Positions 46,770 through 58,467 of a stretch of DNA of 64,000 bases are shown one piece after another. Origin of the DNA: Phragmites australis (Eukaryota; Streptophyta; Magnoliopsida; Poales; Poaceae); the NCBI RefSeq assembly GCF_958298935.1, contig NC_084937.1:24003568-24067567 (forward strand). The letters are read 5' to 3'. The notes beneath the pieces were generated by a model. That model worked only from the letters and a program-made list of their open reading frames with translations. It searched no databases and was not told the DNA's origin. How positions within the stretch are numbered: the stretch's first letter is position 1; every line of letters starts with the position of its first letter. Position numbers and translations under genes: made by a program.

Positions 46770-49700
46770 TCAAGACCAGGTAGACCTGTTCTTTATAGCA
46801 TACTTGCTTCCACCTTCCAGCCCTTCACGGTACACTAATGTCCACTTCTCAAATGTGCAATCAACGAAGTTGTAGTAACCTCCATGAAGGTTCAAAGTAC
46901 CTTCATTCACCCTTTTCTCTATCCAAGGGTATGTTAACAAGTTCAACAGTGAGCTATTTATTGATTCCTGTAGCAAAAGAATCATACATGTCAGACAACT
47001 AGTCTGGCTTCACTTCGTTCGAGTATATGACAACCAGACATTATTATGTTCATTATATCACGCAATGATACTATCAAATACCTTGAAATAAAAGATATCC
47101 AGCATATCTGCGAGTAGATTTGAATATACAATGACACATTGAATTTAATCCTATAATTCATACACAATACATCGAGGAAGAACATACAATCATTTACTGC
47201 TTAACATCTTGACATGATTGTAATTAGTAAAGGCCATGGAAGTGATTGATCCTTTGCACTACTTTGCAGGCCATATTTTTGTGAAAGTTCAAGGTTTAAG
47301 ACAATTTATGCATCACCCCGACATACGAACTACATCAAGGAAGAACAATATAATCAGTAGGCACGTTTACTGCCAAATACATTTAGAGACTTGGAATCAG
47401 TAAAAGCCATGGAAGTGATTGATCCTGTCCACTACTCTGCAGGGGCCATATTTTTGTGAAATTTAAGGCTTAAAACAATTGTGCATCACCCTTATAAGAG
47501 TAATTCACCTTTTCACAATGGTTGCACTGCATTTCGAAACTCAAATTTCCAGCTGCTGCTTTCGTGCTTAACCTTGCACTCTTCCCAATGGAAACCCAGT
47601 CTTTAATAAAGCTTCTGTGCCAAGAAACAAGCAAAATCAGACATGCATCATAAAAAGGTACAGGGAAAGAAGACATAATGAAGAAATGGCTAGAATTTTT
47701 TACACAGAAGCTGAATCATCTTTCATACTCATTAGTGCTTGGATGCCACCACAACGGCTGTGACCTACAACTAATACATTTTCTACCTGAGCAAATGAAG
47801 GTAACTACGTCAGGACTCAAGAATGACTCAATAGTCTCTGCATGACTGCATATATTCCTTTAACAAAAGGGGGAAAGGAAAATAAATGCAAATATGCAAG
47901 TAAGCACAGTATCACAAAATATTCATGCCTCGAGTGAATTGATGGCGAACTCTAGTGCCGCACTAGTCTCCGAAGCCCCATGCTGGTATTGCAGCATTTT
48001 GTTTACTGTTAGTACTTCCACAAAGAAATTGCATTGTTTAAAAGTTCAATCAAAACCTAAAGATATGCCAAATTTATAATACCTTATATGGTGGTACCAA
48101 ATTTGCCACATTACGAACCGTGAATGCTTCCCCAGGCTGAAACCCTAAAATACTGGAAGGGCAGACTCTTGAGTCAGCACAAGCAACCACCATGAACTGC
48201 ACACAGAAACAGAAAACCAAAAGTAATCCCATTAGGCTCAGTAATGCAAAAATTAAAATATTGTGCAATCAATGTCGCTACCATGCACCTTTGGTGTTTG
48301 CTGCTGAGCAAGACTTTGGTAATTAGAAAAATTTTCCCTGTCCACAGTTACAGATACAACAGCGTCAATAAACAATTTTTTTTAAAAAAACACCTTTTGA
48401 AATATGAAGGTGAATGATCCATCGTGTACTTTATGATCTACTTACACATAGTTACGCTGTTTGAAGTCCATGAACCTTGCTTTCAACTCCTTGAACTGAT
48501 CATGTTCTCCACCTACCCCATCTACTGTCTCATGTTGAAAATCTAGAAGTTGTCGAGTCAAACCAGAATGATCTCTTGAGGCCTTTGTGATACATGAGAA
48601 TTCTCTCCTATAGAAGAAAATAAATAGTCAATATTTTGTTGCCCAAACACATTAAATTAGATAAGGGGATCACAAAGATGTTTTGCCACCATGCAGAGTT
48701 ATTCAGCATATAAGAAAATAGAAAATACTACAGAAACTAACTCGCTTAGAGTTAATAGTGAGCATAAATATCACGATTTTTAGATTTACGCTATTATAAA
48801 TATCACAGTTTTGAAAGATACCACTACACTTTCGGTATTTGATTATGCCATTATAAATATCACGGTTTTAAAATATGCCACTACACTTCCATGCCATTAG
48901 GAATCTCTTTAAAATTGGATCCATACCATTATAAATCTCCTAAAATTGGATCCATACCATTACGAAATGTACCTCGAGACTAAGGTAATAGCATGGATCC
49001 AAGTTCAGGAGATTTATAATGGCATCTTTCCAAATACCGAAAGTGTAGTGAAAGAGAATTTCGGATAACACTCGTGAGCATACTGAGAATAGAAATGCAA
49101 GTCAAGCTGTCTCAAGCGCCAGCTTAACGAGCACTTGTAATATGTTAACAGAGGGCACTACAAATACATCCATCTACCACAGCGTTTCCATCCGACAACA
49201 GTGTACCACAGCAAATTCAAATTCAAATCATAGAGAAGTGGAACGTTGCTCTAAATTGCAGAATTATGTCCTTGACTAAGCTACACATCGGGATCCTCTG
49301 CAGTGGAGGAGCCAATGCAGAGGATCAACAATGATGTGCTTAGGGGATGCTTACAGCTGTTGGATCAAAATCTGACGACATAGATGAAAATGCTACAGTA
49401 TACATGAACAGTAGAAGCCGGTTCTACAGTGAACGGGAGTACTGTTGCTCCAGTACTCTACTACAATAATCATAATTAATTAATGCATGGTACTGTAGCA
49501 TCAGACACATTACACTGTTCAAACAGTAACTCTCTGCATTAATCACGATTATGGCAGAGGATCCAGATTTCGATCTCCTTTCTTCCGCAGCACAATACAC
49601 CCCCATCAGATAGGAAGAAACAGAGGCATCAACGTTAAGCTACAGAAACTGAGAAGGAAGCTAGCTTAACCCATAGAAACGTTCATCAAGCAAGCTGACC

Positions 49701-50147
49701 AAGCAAAAATCACCAAAAAGCTCCACCCAAAAAGCTCAGATAATAGCTCTCAAGCATCTAAATTTGACACCAGATCAGCGACCCAAGGGGGTTGCTGGTT
49801 GCCAACCACGACCGCCGATCAAAACAGAAAGACGCAAAAATAGTTCCATGATCCGATCATTCATCCAAACTAAGAAAGCTGCGAAATTTATAGATGGGAT
49901 CGACTCAACTCACCGGCCGGATCCTCCCACCCGCAGAGCAACATCGCGCGGCCTCGAATCACCGATCTGCCGCACCCCACAAAGCCCACAGATCAACAAA
50001 AAGAATACCAACAAATCGGAGACCCCACGAGATGGGCAAGCAGCAGCTCACCGTCAGCGCGCCATGGCCGCGGCCGGAGTCAGCGGAGGCGGCCGGGGCG
50101 GGGCGGAGGCAATGGGAGGCGGCGCGGACGAGGACACCGGGAGCCAT
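46770..50147 (-). CDS. Beta carbonic anhydrase, organellar BCA5-type
   Basis: Minus-strand exons with consistent phases: 48446-48607, 48289-48337, 48083-48196, 47929-47982, 47704-47786, 47509-47614 and 46770-46967 (stop). Together they encode about 254 residues. The zinc site is visible: Cys and the Asp-Arg dyad in [15 protein letters not shown], then His and Cys in [14 protein letters not shown]. The end ([33 protein letters not shown]) resembles Arabidopsis BCA5 rather than the abundant leaf forms. The enzyme interconverts CO2 and bicarbonate in plastids or mitochondria. The proposed first exon, ATG at 50147 to a GTGAGC donor after 50052, encodes a transit-like peptide ([18 protein letters not shown]). 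It leaves phase 0, whereas the next exon needs two carried bases, so a further small exon or another start is missing from my model. One intron is GC-AG (see findings). Confidence 0.85.
48817..49065. repeat. Fold-back repeat in carbonic anhydrase intron 1
   Basis: CACTACACTTTCGGTATTTG near 48821 recurs inverted near 49034-49060, with GCCATTATAAAT next to it in both arms. Extra direct copies of CCATTATAAATATCAC and TGGATCCATACCATTA lie between. A probable MITE; its ends are unclear. Confidence 0.6.
49287..49568. mobile_element. MITE in carbonic anhydrase intron 1
   Basis: The terminal inverted repeats are ATCGGGATCCTCTGC (left) and GCAGAGGATCCAGAT (right). The 282-bp element has no ORF. An extra internal copy GCAGAGGATCAAC lies near 49317. 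No target duplication was clear. Confidence 0.65.
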
Positions 50148-51555
50148 GTGTGGACAGGCCGGTGCGGGTGCTCGCGTCGCGGTGTTGGGGTCTCGGGCAT
50201 TTGAGTAGGGGGAGCTTGGCGCGGGCGACAATGGCCGGGGCTTTAGGGGGGGGGGGGGGCAGTGACACGAGGCGGAGGAGACGACGGCGATGGGGCGGAG
50301 GAATCGAGGACGAGGCGGATTTTTTCAGGGAAAAAATAATCAATTAGGGTGATCCAACTGTTTGGTGGCTGAAACTTCGATGATTCAGAGGGAGCAACCG
50401 CAGAGAAGTCTGTATGCGGATGAGACTCCGTCCGTCAGATTGGATGTGGTGGACGGATCCTGACCGTTGGATTTCCCAGTTGTTGGCGTAGGTGCCGTGG
50501 AACCTCTGGACGTTGCTGTTCCTTGGGGGCCCGGCGACCAGCGGTCTATGAACCTCATCGTGTTGCGTGGCAACCGGCAACCCATCATTGTAGAGTATAG
50601 CGATTGGATTTGCCTGTGCCCATACGCATGAGTCGTCGTGCAATTCATATCGCGGACAGCGATTGGTTTGAAGATTAACGTCGCGTACTAATCTCTTCCT
50701 AACCCAAAAAAGAAGAAGAGGGAGATGCTTTGGAGGGCAGAAATGCAAGCGTGCTTGCTGTCTATGCTCACCGATGCAGTCCACGACGAGGCAGCAGCTG
50801 CCGCCGCTCGCCCGGCCCCGGCCTGTGCGGCGGCCGAAGACCATCCTCCCGCGCGGCAGCGCGCCGGGCTTCTGTGGCGCCGCCAGGCGGACACGGTCGC
50901 CGCGTCACAGGAGCCGAAGACGCACGGGTCGAGGCAGCAGCCAAGCGCCGCGCTGCTGATCCCAAGGGCCATGGAGGCATATAGAGCACCGCAAGCTCCA
51001 GGGCGAAAACGGATGGCCTATCGGACGACGCCACGGGATTACACTACCTGTCTCGACTCTTTCCCTCCAAACTTCCATGGCAGTCGGTAGCGTGTGCTGT
51101 TGGCCCTAAAGAGCGCTGCTCCAGATAGGACAGCTAGTGGCATGGCTATCTTCTTCTCCTACACTTCGGTTCCAGCACGGAACTGAGCTCGGACCACACA
51201 GACCAGCATGGCTATCCGTCCGCGGCATAGCCTTGTCATGCGGACGCCGGCACGCTCGCCTTCGGGCCTCTTACCCCCCGCGGCAAGATCTGCTGGGGGC
51301 AGCGTGCGCTCGATTTGGACCACCTAACCCCATGGCCCATCACCGATGGCACGGCACGGGTGCGTCGCGACCAAGAGCACGGGCGCGGCTCCGTGGCTCG
51401 GGAACCGGCCACGCGACGGGGAGCGGCGCCCAGCTCCTGAGATCTCGGCGTGTCGCGGGCGGCAAATGCGGATCCAGACGACGCCGCCAGAACAGATGAG
51501 CTGGTCCGGTGTCACTGGTCGCTCCCCAAGAGATTGGGAGGAGGCGAGCCGGACC
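50148..51555. other. Intergenic; possible minus-strand exon
   Basis: A GC-rich minus-strand stretch (50778-50972) opens MALGISSAALGCCLDP and reaches a strong donor-like GTGAGC at about 50772. It could be a first exon, but no downstream exon or family is recognised. A poly-G run sits at 50245-50257. The rest holds short GC-rich frames without domains. GCCGGACC at 51548-51555 is the target duplication of the element that follows. Confidence 0.35.
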
Positions 51556-52680
51556 CAGGGTTAAAAAACCATCGGTAACCGTTAAAAAAATCGTGGTTAC
51601 CGACCTTACCGGTTTGGTCCGGTTTCAGAAACCGAACAGTAACCGAAATTTAAATTTAAAAAATTCGAAAAAATAAAAAAATTCAAAAAAAATCTTAAAC
51701 AAAACTAGACACAATTCTAAGACCTTCTGTGAAAAACATTTTCAAAAATAATATCGTTTGCATCATATTCTATGGGGAGAAAGTTTTAAAAAAATAAAAA
51801 AAATTGAAGCGTACGGCTCAATTATTAACTCACGTTAAGGAAAAGTGTAACATGCAAACACATATTTTTCTTGTATAAAACGTATTTTAAGAGAATCTTT
51901 AAAATTGATTTCACTTTATTTAGAGTTTCATTAAATTCTCTATGATTTTTACAAAGTTCACAAGCATAAAGTGAATATGTTAAGAAACATCACTGTAATT
52001 AACTTTTTCATGTCTACTATTATTTTTTCTACTTAAATCATAATATAAATAAGCTAATGAAAGTGGTTTCACTAATTTTTGAGGTGTGATGGGTCAGTTA
52101 TGAATTAATCTAGTCGCAACACATTTACACAATCATGCATGTTACAATAACTAATTCATGAGTTCATATATTTTTAAAAGATATAGGATCATGTAAGAAG
52201 ACTAACAAAATTAGTTTCATGATTTTTGGATTAGCAAAGAGTAAACTATGCATTTAAATTGGTTTAACAAATAAAATTTCTCACAGAAAATTTTGAACTT
52301 TTTTATGAGTATAAATACTTTTATCATGTAGATCATGTTACAAGGAAGCCAACAAAATTTGTTTCACTTGATTTGAAGCTCAGATGAATTAGTTATTGAT
52401 TTTACAAGATTGAACCCTTTTTTAGGTTTTTTATTGAACTGCGCTGAAATTCGATAAAACCGCTCGATAAATCGAGAAAACCAAGCGGTTACCGACCCAA
52501 ACCGCTCGGTTACCGACCCAAACTACTCGGTAACCGACCAAAACCGAGCGGTTACCGAGAGGGCAAAAACACGATTTTTTCGCAAAAATTCAAAATTTGC
52601 CGAATGAATTTTCTCCGAATTTTTTTGAATTTTTGACCGGTAATTGCGGTTACCGCCTCCGGTCGGTAACGTGAACCTTG
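51556..52680. mobile_element. Non-autonomous hAT element with 8-bp target duplication
   Basis: Starts CAGGGTTAAA and ends with the inverse of CAAGGTTCAC, as hAT termini do. It is flanked by GCCGGACC (51548-51555) and ACCGGACC (52681-52688), with one change. Subterminal zones carry many GGTAACCG/CGGTTACC motifs (51570-51640 and 52485-52670). The 900-bp AT-rich core has no ORF. Confidence 0.8.
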
Positions 52681-52688
52681 ACCGGACC

Positions 52689-55358
52689 CCACCCGGAAGG
52701 ATCGAGTAGGTTCTACGGATAACCCTAGCCTGTCATCGGAACTTTTTTTATTCTTTAAGTTAAAATATTACAAATATAGACTCTTGTTACTAGAATTTTT
52801 TAAATATATACACCGTTTTCAAAAAAATAAAAAGCTAGATGATAATATCCTCTCCATAATATAATTTTTATAACAATTTTGATAGTGTTTTAAGTTTGAG
52901 GGTAGTAGAACACTGATAATTTTTATTTTTAAATATATCGTTCGTTGGAATGGTGACAGGCAGAAAAGGAGCCAGCCCTTTTTATTAGATCAGTCGACTG
53001 TGACGAAATTCTATAGTTTCTTAATAAATTTATGTTCATCTATAAGTTTGACCTCGTCATTTAATGGAGCTAACCTAGCGGCGTTCTCGGCTGGCTTCAC
53101 TCATGTGGAGGAGTTCAAATCTATAATTTTTTTTAAATAGTTACATATATTTGCAATTTTTTATTTAAAAATAAAAAAATCACTGTCATTGCACCGTGCG
53201 TCGCTACAGCATTAGCTCGGGCCGGGCCGGGCTGGGCCGACCACAATGAGGGACGGCTGGGCTGCAGCGCTAGTGATTGCTGGGCTCTATTAGTGTTTGG
53301 AAACGATAAGCCCTGGGCCAGTGGGAAGCTGTTCGTGGGGTTGGGTTGGGTTGGGTTGAGACACATTTGGGCCTCGGGGTCACAGTAGCGCGTCGTGGTC
53401 GTGTGGACGTTTCAGGCGTCCCGCTCGGCACTTCATGGGCCGCTGTTTGGGCTGCGCGCTGGCAACATGTGCAATTGTGCAGTGTTGCTTCTTGCTTCCA
53501 CATGATTTCCGGTTAGTCCTGCAAAAATTTAGAGCAACATCTATTTCTCTTTTTTAGAGCACCATCTATTTCGTGAAGCATGGAGAACTCCTACAGAGGA
53601 TATTCTCGTAAAATTAGACTGCAGAGTAAAAGTCGCTTGTAAGCACACTCCTATATAGGGAGGGCAGGTGAAATGTGAATATTCTCGTATACGTGTACAA
53701 GACACTGTGCGTGCTCCAACAAATAAATGTTACAGTTGCAACTCAAAATGTAGTTAACGGAGTCCGATGAGACCTCTTTTCTCGTCAAGTCACTCGCATA
53801 TGCTAGTAGCGGTAGCTAGCACCACGGAAGAACAGAAGAAAAAGAGAGAAACCAAGGGGCATAGTATGGCAGGAGTGAACACAAAAGGCAAGCCATGTAC
53901 CTAGCTACCAAAGCTCACCAGTCATCAATCTCGAGCTTTAGCTTTCCACAAAGATAGAGATGCAAGATACGATCCAGGGACCGGCCGCCCGCCCGCAGCA
54001 TGCTAAAGTACAAGCACTAAGCAGAAGCCCACGAGAGGAAAGCAGAGACGACCACGGATCGGAGCCTGCCTGCACCGGCACTGCACTGCACTGCACTGCA
54101 CGCAACAAAAGCCGTGCATGCACCTTCTGCGGCTGGCGCCTTTGGTTCTTCCTCCGCTGCCACTGCATGCCGAGTGAAACAAAGAAACCATCCTCTCTCT
54201 CTTAGCTAGCTAGGGCGCTCTGCAGACGAGAAAGCTAGCTAGCGTTCATGCATGGTGGCGGGTGGCGCAGGCAAGTACAGCAGGACTGACCCGCCATCCC
54301 CTCTCTCTCCCCGATACCTGGTTAATCTCTCTCTCTCTCTCCCTCTCTCTCTCTCTCTCTCCTCGATTCCTGGTTAATTTCTCCGGTCTCTATCGTGCGC
54401 GCAGCCCTGCTGGTCCGGCCCCGGCCGGCCTCTGCCGCTGCGCTGCACCCGCGCCCCCAGTCACCCTCAGGTAGGCCGCTGCCCTTTGGGCTGCAGGTGC
54501 AGGCTTGCGCGGCCGGCCGGCCGGCCGGGCAAAGGCGAAAAGCGAAGCCAACTTTTGGACCGGAGGACCGAGGGTTCCCGCTCCCGCTTCCCAGCCTTTT
54601 GAGAGCGGCGTACGGACAAGACGGGCACAGTACCGGCAGGAGAAGAGCACGTAATCGATCGAGAGCTAGCCGTGGTGGTACCAGTTTTCAGGATGTACGT
54701 GCGTACGTAGTGGGGACGAAGCATGAACAGTTCCTTATTTTCTCGGTATTGTTGACGATGTTTACCTGTCCCTTCAATTTCTGACGGATCTCCCTAAGAT
54801 AAACTGTATTGGCTAGTAGGTTGGTTCTCACACGGCCAACCAATATTTGATTCTCACCTTCTACGTATTAATGCTATGTTCCTTCAATTTCTTCATTGAG
54901 GCATGCATGGTTTGCTAGAATTTCTCCCTATCCCGAGGGGAATCGAAATGTTAACATTTCTCTACAATAATGTACACTCCTGTATGGGAGGGGAGGCAAT
55001 GTAGAGAAGCCCACTGCCCAATTGCATTGTGTTTGGAGTTCACTCATGATTGTAATAAAAATATCTTTTCTTACCAAAGTATTCACGTACCATTATTGTC
55101 TTAGCATTGTTATATAAAAAAAACGTTTGTCTTCCATTGGGACGTGTTCGGAAAAAAAAAAGGTTTGTCTTACATTTGATGTGCAATGAAAATCAAGAAT
55201 TTGTTACCGGTAAGAAGCGTATGTAGTCAGACTACCATGGCTTCTTGCATATAAGTCTTCAACTAAAAGGACTAATGCAACCATTATATGCATTATACTT
55301 TAGGGTCTTTCTGGAATGAAGATTTCTCAAAACACAAGAATAATCTAACCCCTTGTCG
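52689..55358. other. Intergenic, repeats and microsatellites
   Basis: No gene was recognised. GGGCC-rich repeats lie at 53216-53240, a (GGGTT)4 run at 53335-53357, CACTG repeats at 54079-54102 and CCGG repeats at 54510-54530. DNA at 53930-54700 is GC-rich and promoter-like but leads to no visible coding region. Confidence 0.45.
54327..54361. repeat. (CT)n microsatellite
   Basis: CT dinucleotides with one CCC interruption, bracketed by two copies of a CGAT(A/T)CCTGGTTAAT motif. It is a typical GAGA-type tract of plant 5' regions. Confidence 0.9.
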
Positions 55359-55604
55359 TCACTGACGCCGACGCTGCAGCGAGCCAATCACTACGGAGGC
55401 TGACGGGTCGAAGGCGATGCCGGAGACGTTGAGCTCCAGCACGCCTGAGTGGGTGCAGCCAAACTCGTCGAGCGGTATGATGTTGCGAGGGTCAGGGTCT
55501 CCTGGACCTCGGCGACGGCAAGGGGAAACATCGCAGCGGCGAGGACCCCGCAGCAGGCAGTAAAGAGGAACAGGTTGGGTTGGCGACTTTGGGTCCGTCG
55601 GCAT
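55359..55604 (-). pseudogene. Fragment of a GOST / lung seven-transmembrane receptor gene
   Basis: From an ATG at 55604 the downstream frame gives IIPLDEFGCTHSGVLELNVSGIAFDP. This is the conserved luminal N-terminus of plant GOST-type (lung 7TM receptor-like, CAND-type) membrane proteins. The signal peptide that should precede it (FTACCGVLAAAMFPLAVAEV) is present but in another frame, so at least one and probably two frameshifts occurred. The sequence then stops (TGA at 55359), with none of the seven transmembrane segments. It is a dead 5' gene fragment, probably duplicated or carried here by a transposon. Confidence 0.75.
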
Positions 55605-57459
55605 GACGACAAGGAGATGATTTTTTCCTTAAAAAGAAGAGGAAAATGCGAAAATGCACTTAACTTGCTTAATGAAATGATCAAATGACCCTAGAGCTGG
55701 AAAACACGCAAGTCTACAACTATTGGGAATGCCTTTAGTTTAATGTTAGCGGTCATTTCCAATATTGTAATTGTAAAAAACAAAATAATAATATATCAGC
55801 ATAAAGGCAAAGTGATCAATTACATCGTCATCCTATCTTTTAAGAAACTGTATCCAGTCAACTAGCCAAAAAAATTCTAAAGATCATTCTGTGACCACAA
55901 GAGAAATGTTTCTAAAAAAATATAAATCGCTACTAAACGAGCCCTTTGCTTCTTCGTAGAATCAGTTCACGGGAACAAGGAGCAAAGAAAAAACAAAACC
56001 AGAAATACAAGTTTTCCTAGGGATTTTTCGGACAAATTTTGGGATAAAAGAACAGAACAAAAAATTAAAACAGTAAATATACGATCATTCAAATCCAGGT
56101 CGTCTTATGGAAGTAACATTTGACCGGTTTAGTTTGGACCCAGCAGATCTTCTCAGTTATCGTATGGTTAAACCGGATCAGACGACCGGGACTTGAATCA
56201 GACCAGATCCATTGGCCGATGTCAGTGTTGACTCGTGTTCAGTGGACATACCCATTACACCAAATCGGTCGTCAAAGTTACAGCGTCGACCTATCCAAGA
56301 TCCAACGGGCCCGGCCAGTGCTGCACTGCCTACCAACATCCATATTGTCACATTAGGTCATGTTGCTTATGGGTGTGTGTGCTGGCCTACAGCAACGACA
56401 AGAGATATCTAGGCCACACCCAGGCCAGATGGGCAGCTCAAATTTTTACATACAATCACAACGGTATACATGTGCTCCATCCTCCAGCTCCCGTTCGTAT
56501 TTTTGTGATTCCCTGAAAATCAAACTGTTTTTACGAAAATTTCTTCATTTCAAACGGTGCTAAATCACGGGAATTTAAATTCTTTCTATTCTAAGAACAT
56601 TTCCGCATTCCAAACAGTGATCTGTGTCGTGTTCTCTACCTCTTCTAGCACTGCCGAATGGGTTGCCTCTCTGAGATGTTAGGCTGATAGAGTCGAATGC
56701 GAAGGAGAAGGAAATTTTATAATACCCGCTGGTGAAAGATTTTTGCACGACTTTGATCACATCTTTCCTCTGCTGATCCAACGGCTACACGTGCAAGAAA
56801 GAGAGAAAAAGATGACACTTATCACGCTAGCCTATGAGTCTTTCGAAAGTATAGGTTTTATAAAATTTATTTTCGAGCCAAATAGGTCATGCACCTAGCA
56901 ACCTGATAAGCTGATAAGAGGTTAGGCAAGGATTATTGGAGAAGACTGCCATGCACCTGACCGCATCACGGCGGCGTTACTGTTTCTCAGGTGTAGCTGT
57001 TTTTTAAATTGCTAATATTTACACAAATGAAGAGTCAAATACTAGCAGCAGGTTCAATAACCACTCCGAAAATCTTGTATGAGATGTGCATGCAACATTA
57101 AGTCATGCAGATCAATGGTGTCTGGATTCTGTTAAATTTAAATTACCATACCAGATTCGGCTAAATTTAAATTACCAAAAAAGATAGCAAATGCAAAGTA
57201 GATTCACTACTTGGTGGTTACTAGTTTGAGACGTGCATGCAACAGAGAAAGAAACAAACGTAGCATTGTGTGCCAGTAGCTTCTTGCAATGCAGATCAAT
57301 GGAGTCATCGCAAGACCAAACGGAAGAGATCGAGTTAAACCCTAAATGCTAAGGTCAACGTAGATTTAGCGCTGAAGCACGCATCATCAAGTTCATTAAC
57401 CTTACAAGATGCAAATGCTGTGGTAAACGCGTACCAATGATTGATCACCGGGCATGCGA
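55605..57459. other. Intergenic, no supported gene
   Basis: AT-rich, with A-rich tracts at 55770-56080. Short frames at 56120-56520 have no domain. The AHL 3' UTR probably lies in 57100-57459. Confidence 0.45.
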
Positions 57460-58467
57460 TCAGTACGGTCGCGGCGGCGGCGGGTGCGGCGCACGAGCCG
57501 GCGGCCGCCACATCACTTCTTGGGGCTGCGGCGGGTGGCAGGCGTAGATGGGCATCGGGCCGCACGGCTCCACCGGCTGCGTTGCCGAGGCGAGGTGCGG
57601 CGCGGGCTGCCGTAGCACGACGTGGCGCTGTTCCTGCGGCTCCGCGGGCTGATGGCCGCGGTGCTCGTCCGCCGGGTCGCCGCTGCCAGCGGAGAGGGAG
57701 ACCGAGACGGACACCGACGCGTCGTCGTCCGCGGGGAGGCGATGGAAGGTGGGGTTCGTGAACGCGGCGGCGACGACGACGACGGTGGTCGCAGCGTAGA
57801 GCGGGCCCGCCACGGCGCCGCCGACGATCTGGCCGTGCGGGCCCGCGAGCGAGATGGAGACGCTGGAGGCGGCGGCGGCGGCCTGCGGCGCCACGGTGGA
57901 CATGGCGGGAGGCAGGAACATGGCGGAGATGGAGAGGATCTCGTACTGCCCGTGGAAGACGATGGCTGCCGGGGTGGCGCCGGGGACGCCGGGCGTGGGG
58001 TGGCGGAGCGAGATGTTGGCGACGGCGCCCGTGCCCGCGAGCACGCAGATCCCGAGGTTCCGGCGGGTGGCGAAGCTCGCGAGCGCGTCCGCGACGTCGC
58101 GGCCGCAGGGGATCTCGATCACGTGCGGCCGCATCGCGGCAGCCGGCTCCGCCTCCCGCGTGATCACCACGGGCGGCTTCGGCTTGTTCTTGGACCCCGG
58201 CGGCCGCCCCCTCCGCTTCTTGGCGGCCTCGATGCTCGCCCCGTCGCCCCCACCGGAGACAACCAGGGTCCCCGCATGCTCCTTCGGCTCGGCGCACCCG
58301 CGGCTGTCCACCTCATCAGAGAAGCACTCCAGCTGCTGCTGCTGCTGCTCACCAAGGCTGCCATGGTGATGGTGGGATGGCGGCTGCGTCGTGAAGCGAA
58401 TGGGCGCCACGTCCTTGCGATCTTGGTACAGGCTCTCGTTGCTCATGTCTCTCTTGCCAAGTGACAT
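57460..58467 (-). CDS. AT-hook motif nuclear-localized protein (AHL, type I)
   Basis: An intronless protein of 335 residues. A type I AT-hook (KKRRGRPPGSKNKPKPP, residues 83-99) precedes a PPC/DUF296 domain (about 113-245: RPHVIEIPCGRDVADALASF, ICVLAGTGAVANISLR, HGQYEILSI, SISLAGPHGQIVGGAVAG). The family binds AT-rich minor grooves and forms trimers through PPC, acting in the nucleus on hypocotyl, flowering and organ growth. The lack of introns fits clade A AHLs. The usual GRFEIL motif of PPC reads GQYEIL here (173-178). A His run (32-35) and Gln run (41-45) lie in the N-terminus, and the tail after 310 is Pro-rich. The first ATG is at 58467; further in-frame ATGs include residue 8. The 5' leader contains a 17-base T tract just upstream. 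Confidence 0.93.
   Translation of the reverse strand: MSLGKRDMSNESLYQDRKDVAPIRFTTQPPSHHHHGSLGEQQQQQLECFSDEVDSRGCAEPKEHAGTLVVSGGGDGASIEAAKKRRGRPPGSKNKPKPPVVITREAEPAAAMRPHVIEIPCGRDVADALASFATRRNLGICVLAGTGAVANISLRHPTPGVPGATPAAIVFHGQYEILSISAMFLPPAMSTVAPQAAAAASSVSISLAGPHGQIVGGAVAGPLYAATTVVVVAAAFTNPTFHRLPADDDASVSVSVSLSAGSGDPADEHRGHQPAEPQEQRHVVLRQPAPHLASATQPVEPCGPMPIYACHPPQPQEVMWRPPARAPHPPPPRPY

Noticed and set aside
50344..50844. 166-codon open frame on the minus strand
   Set aside because: No recognised domain, no family resemblance, and mixed composition; probably chance.
53335..53357. (GGGTT)n run resembling telomere repeat
   Set aside because: Plant telomeres are TTTAGGG; this is a short five-base microsatellite.
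57335..58464. Long plus- and minus-strand frames overlapping the AHL gene
   Set aside because: They are alternative-frame readings of GC-rich coding sequence; only the frame from 58467 to 57460 encodes AT-hook and PPC.
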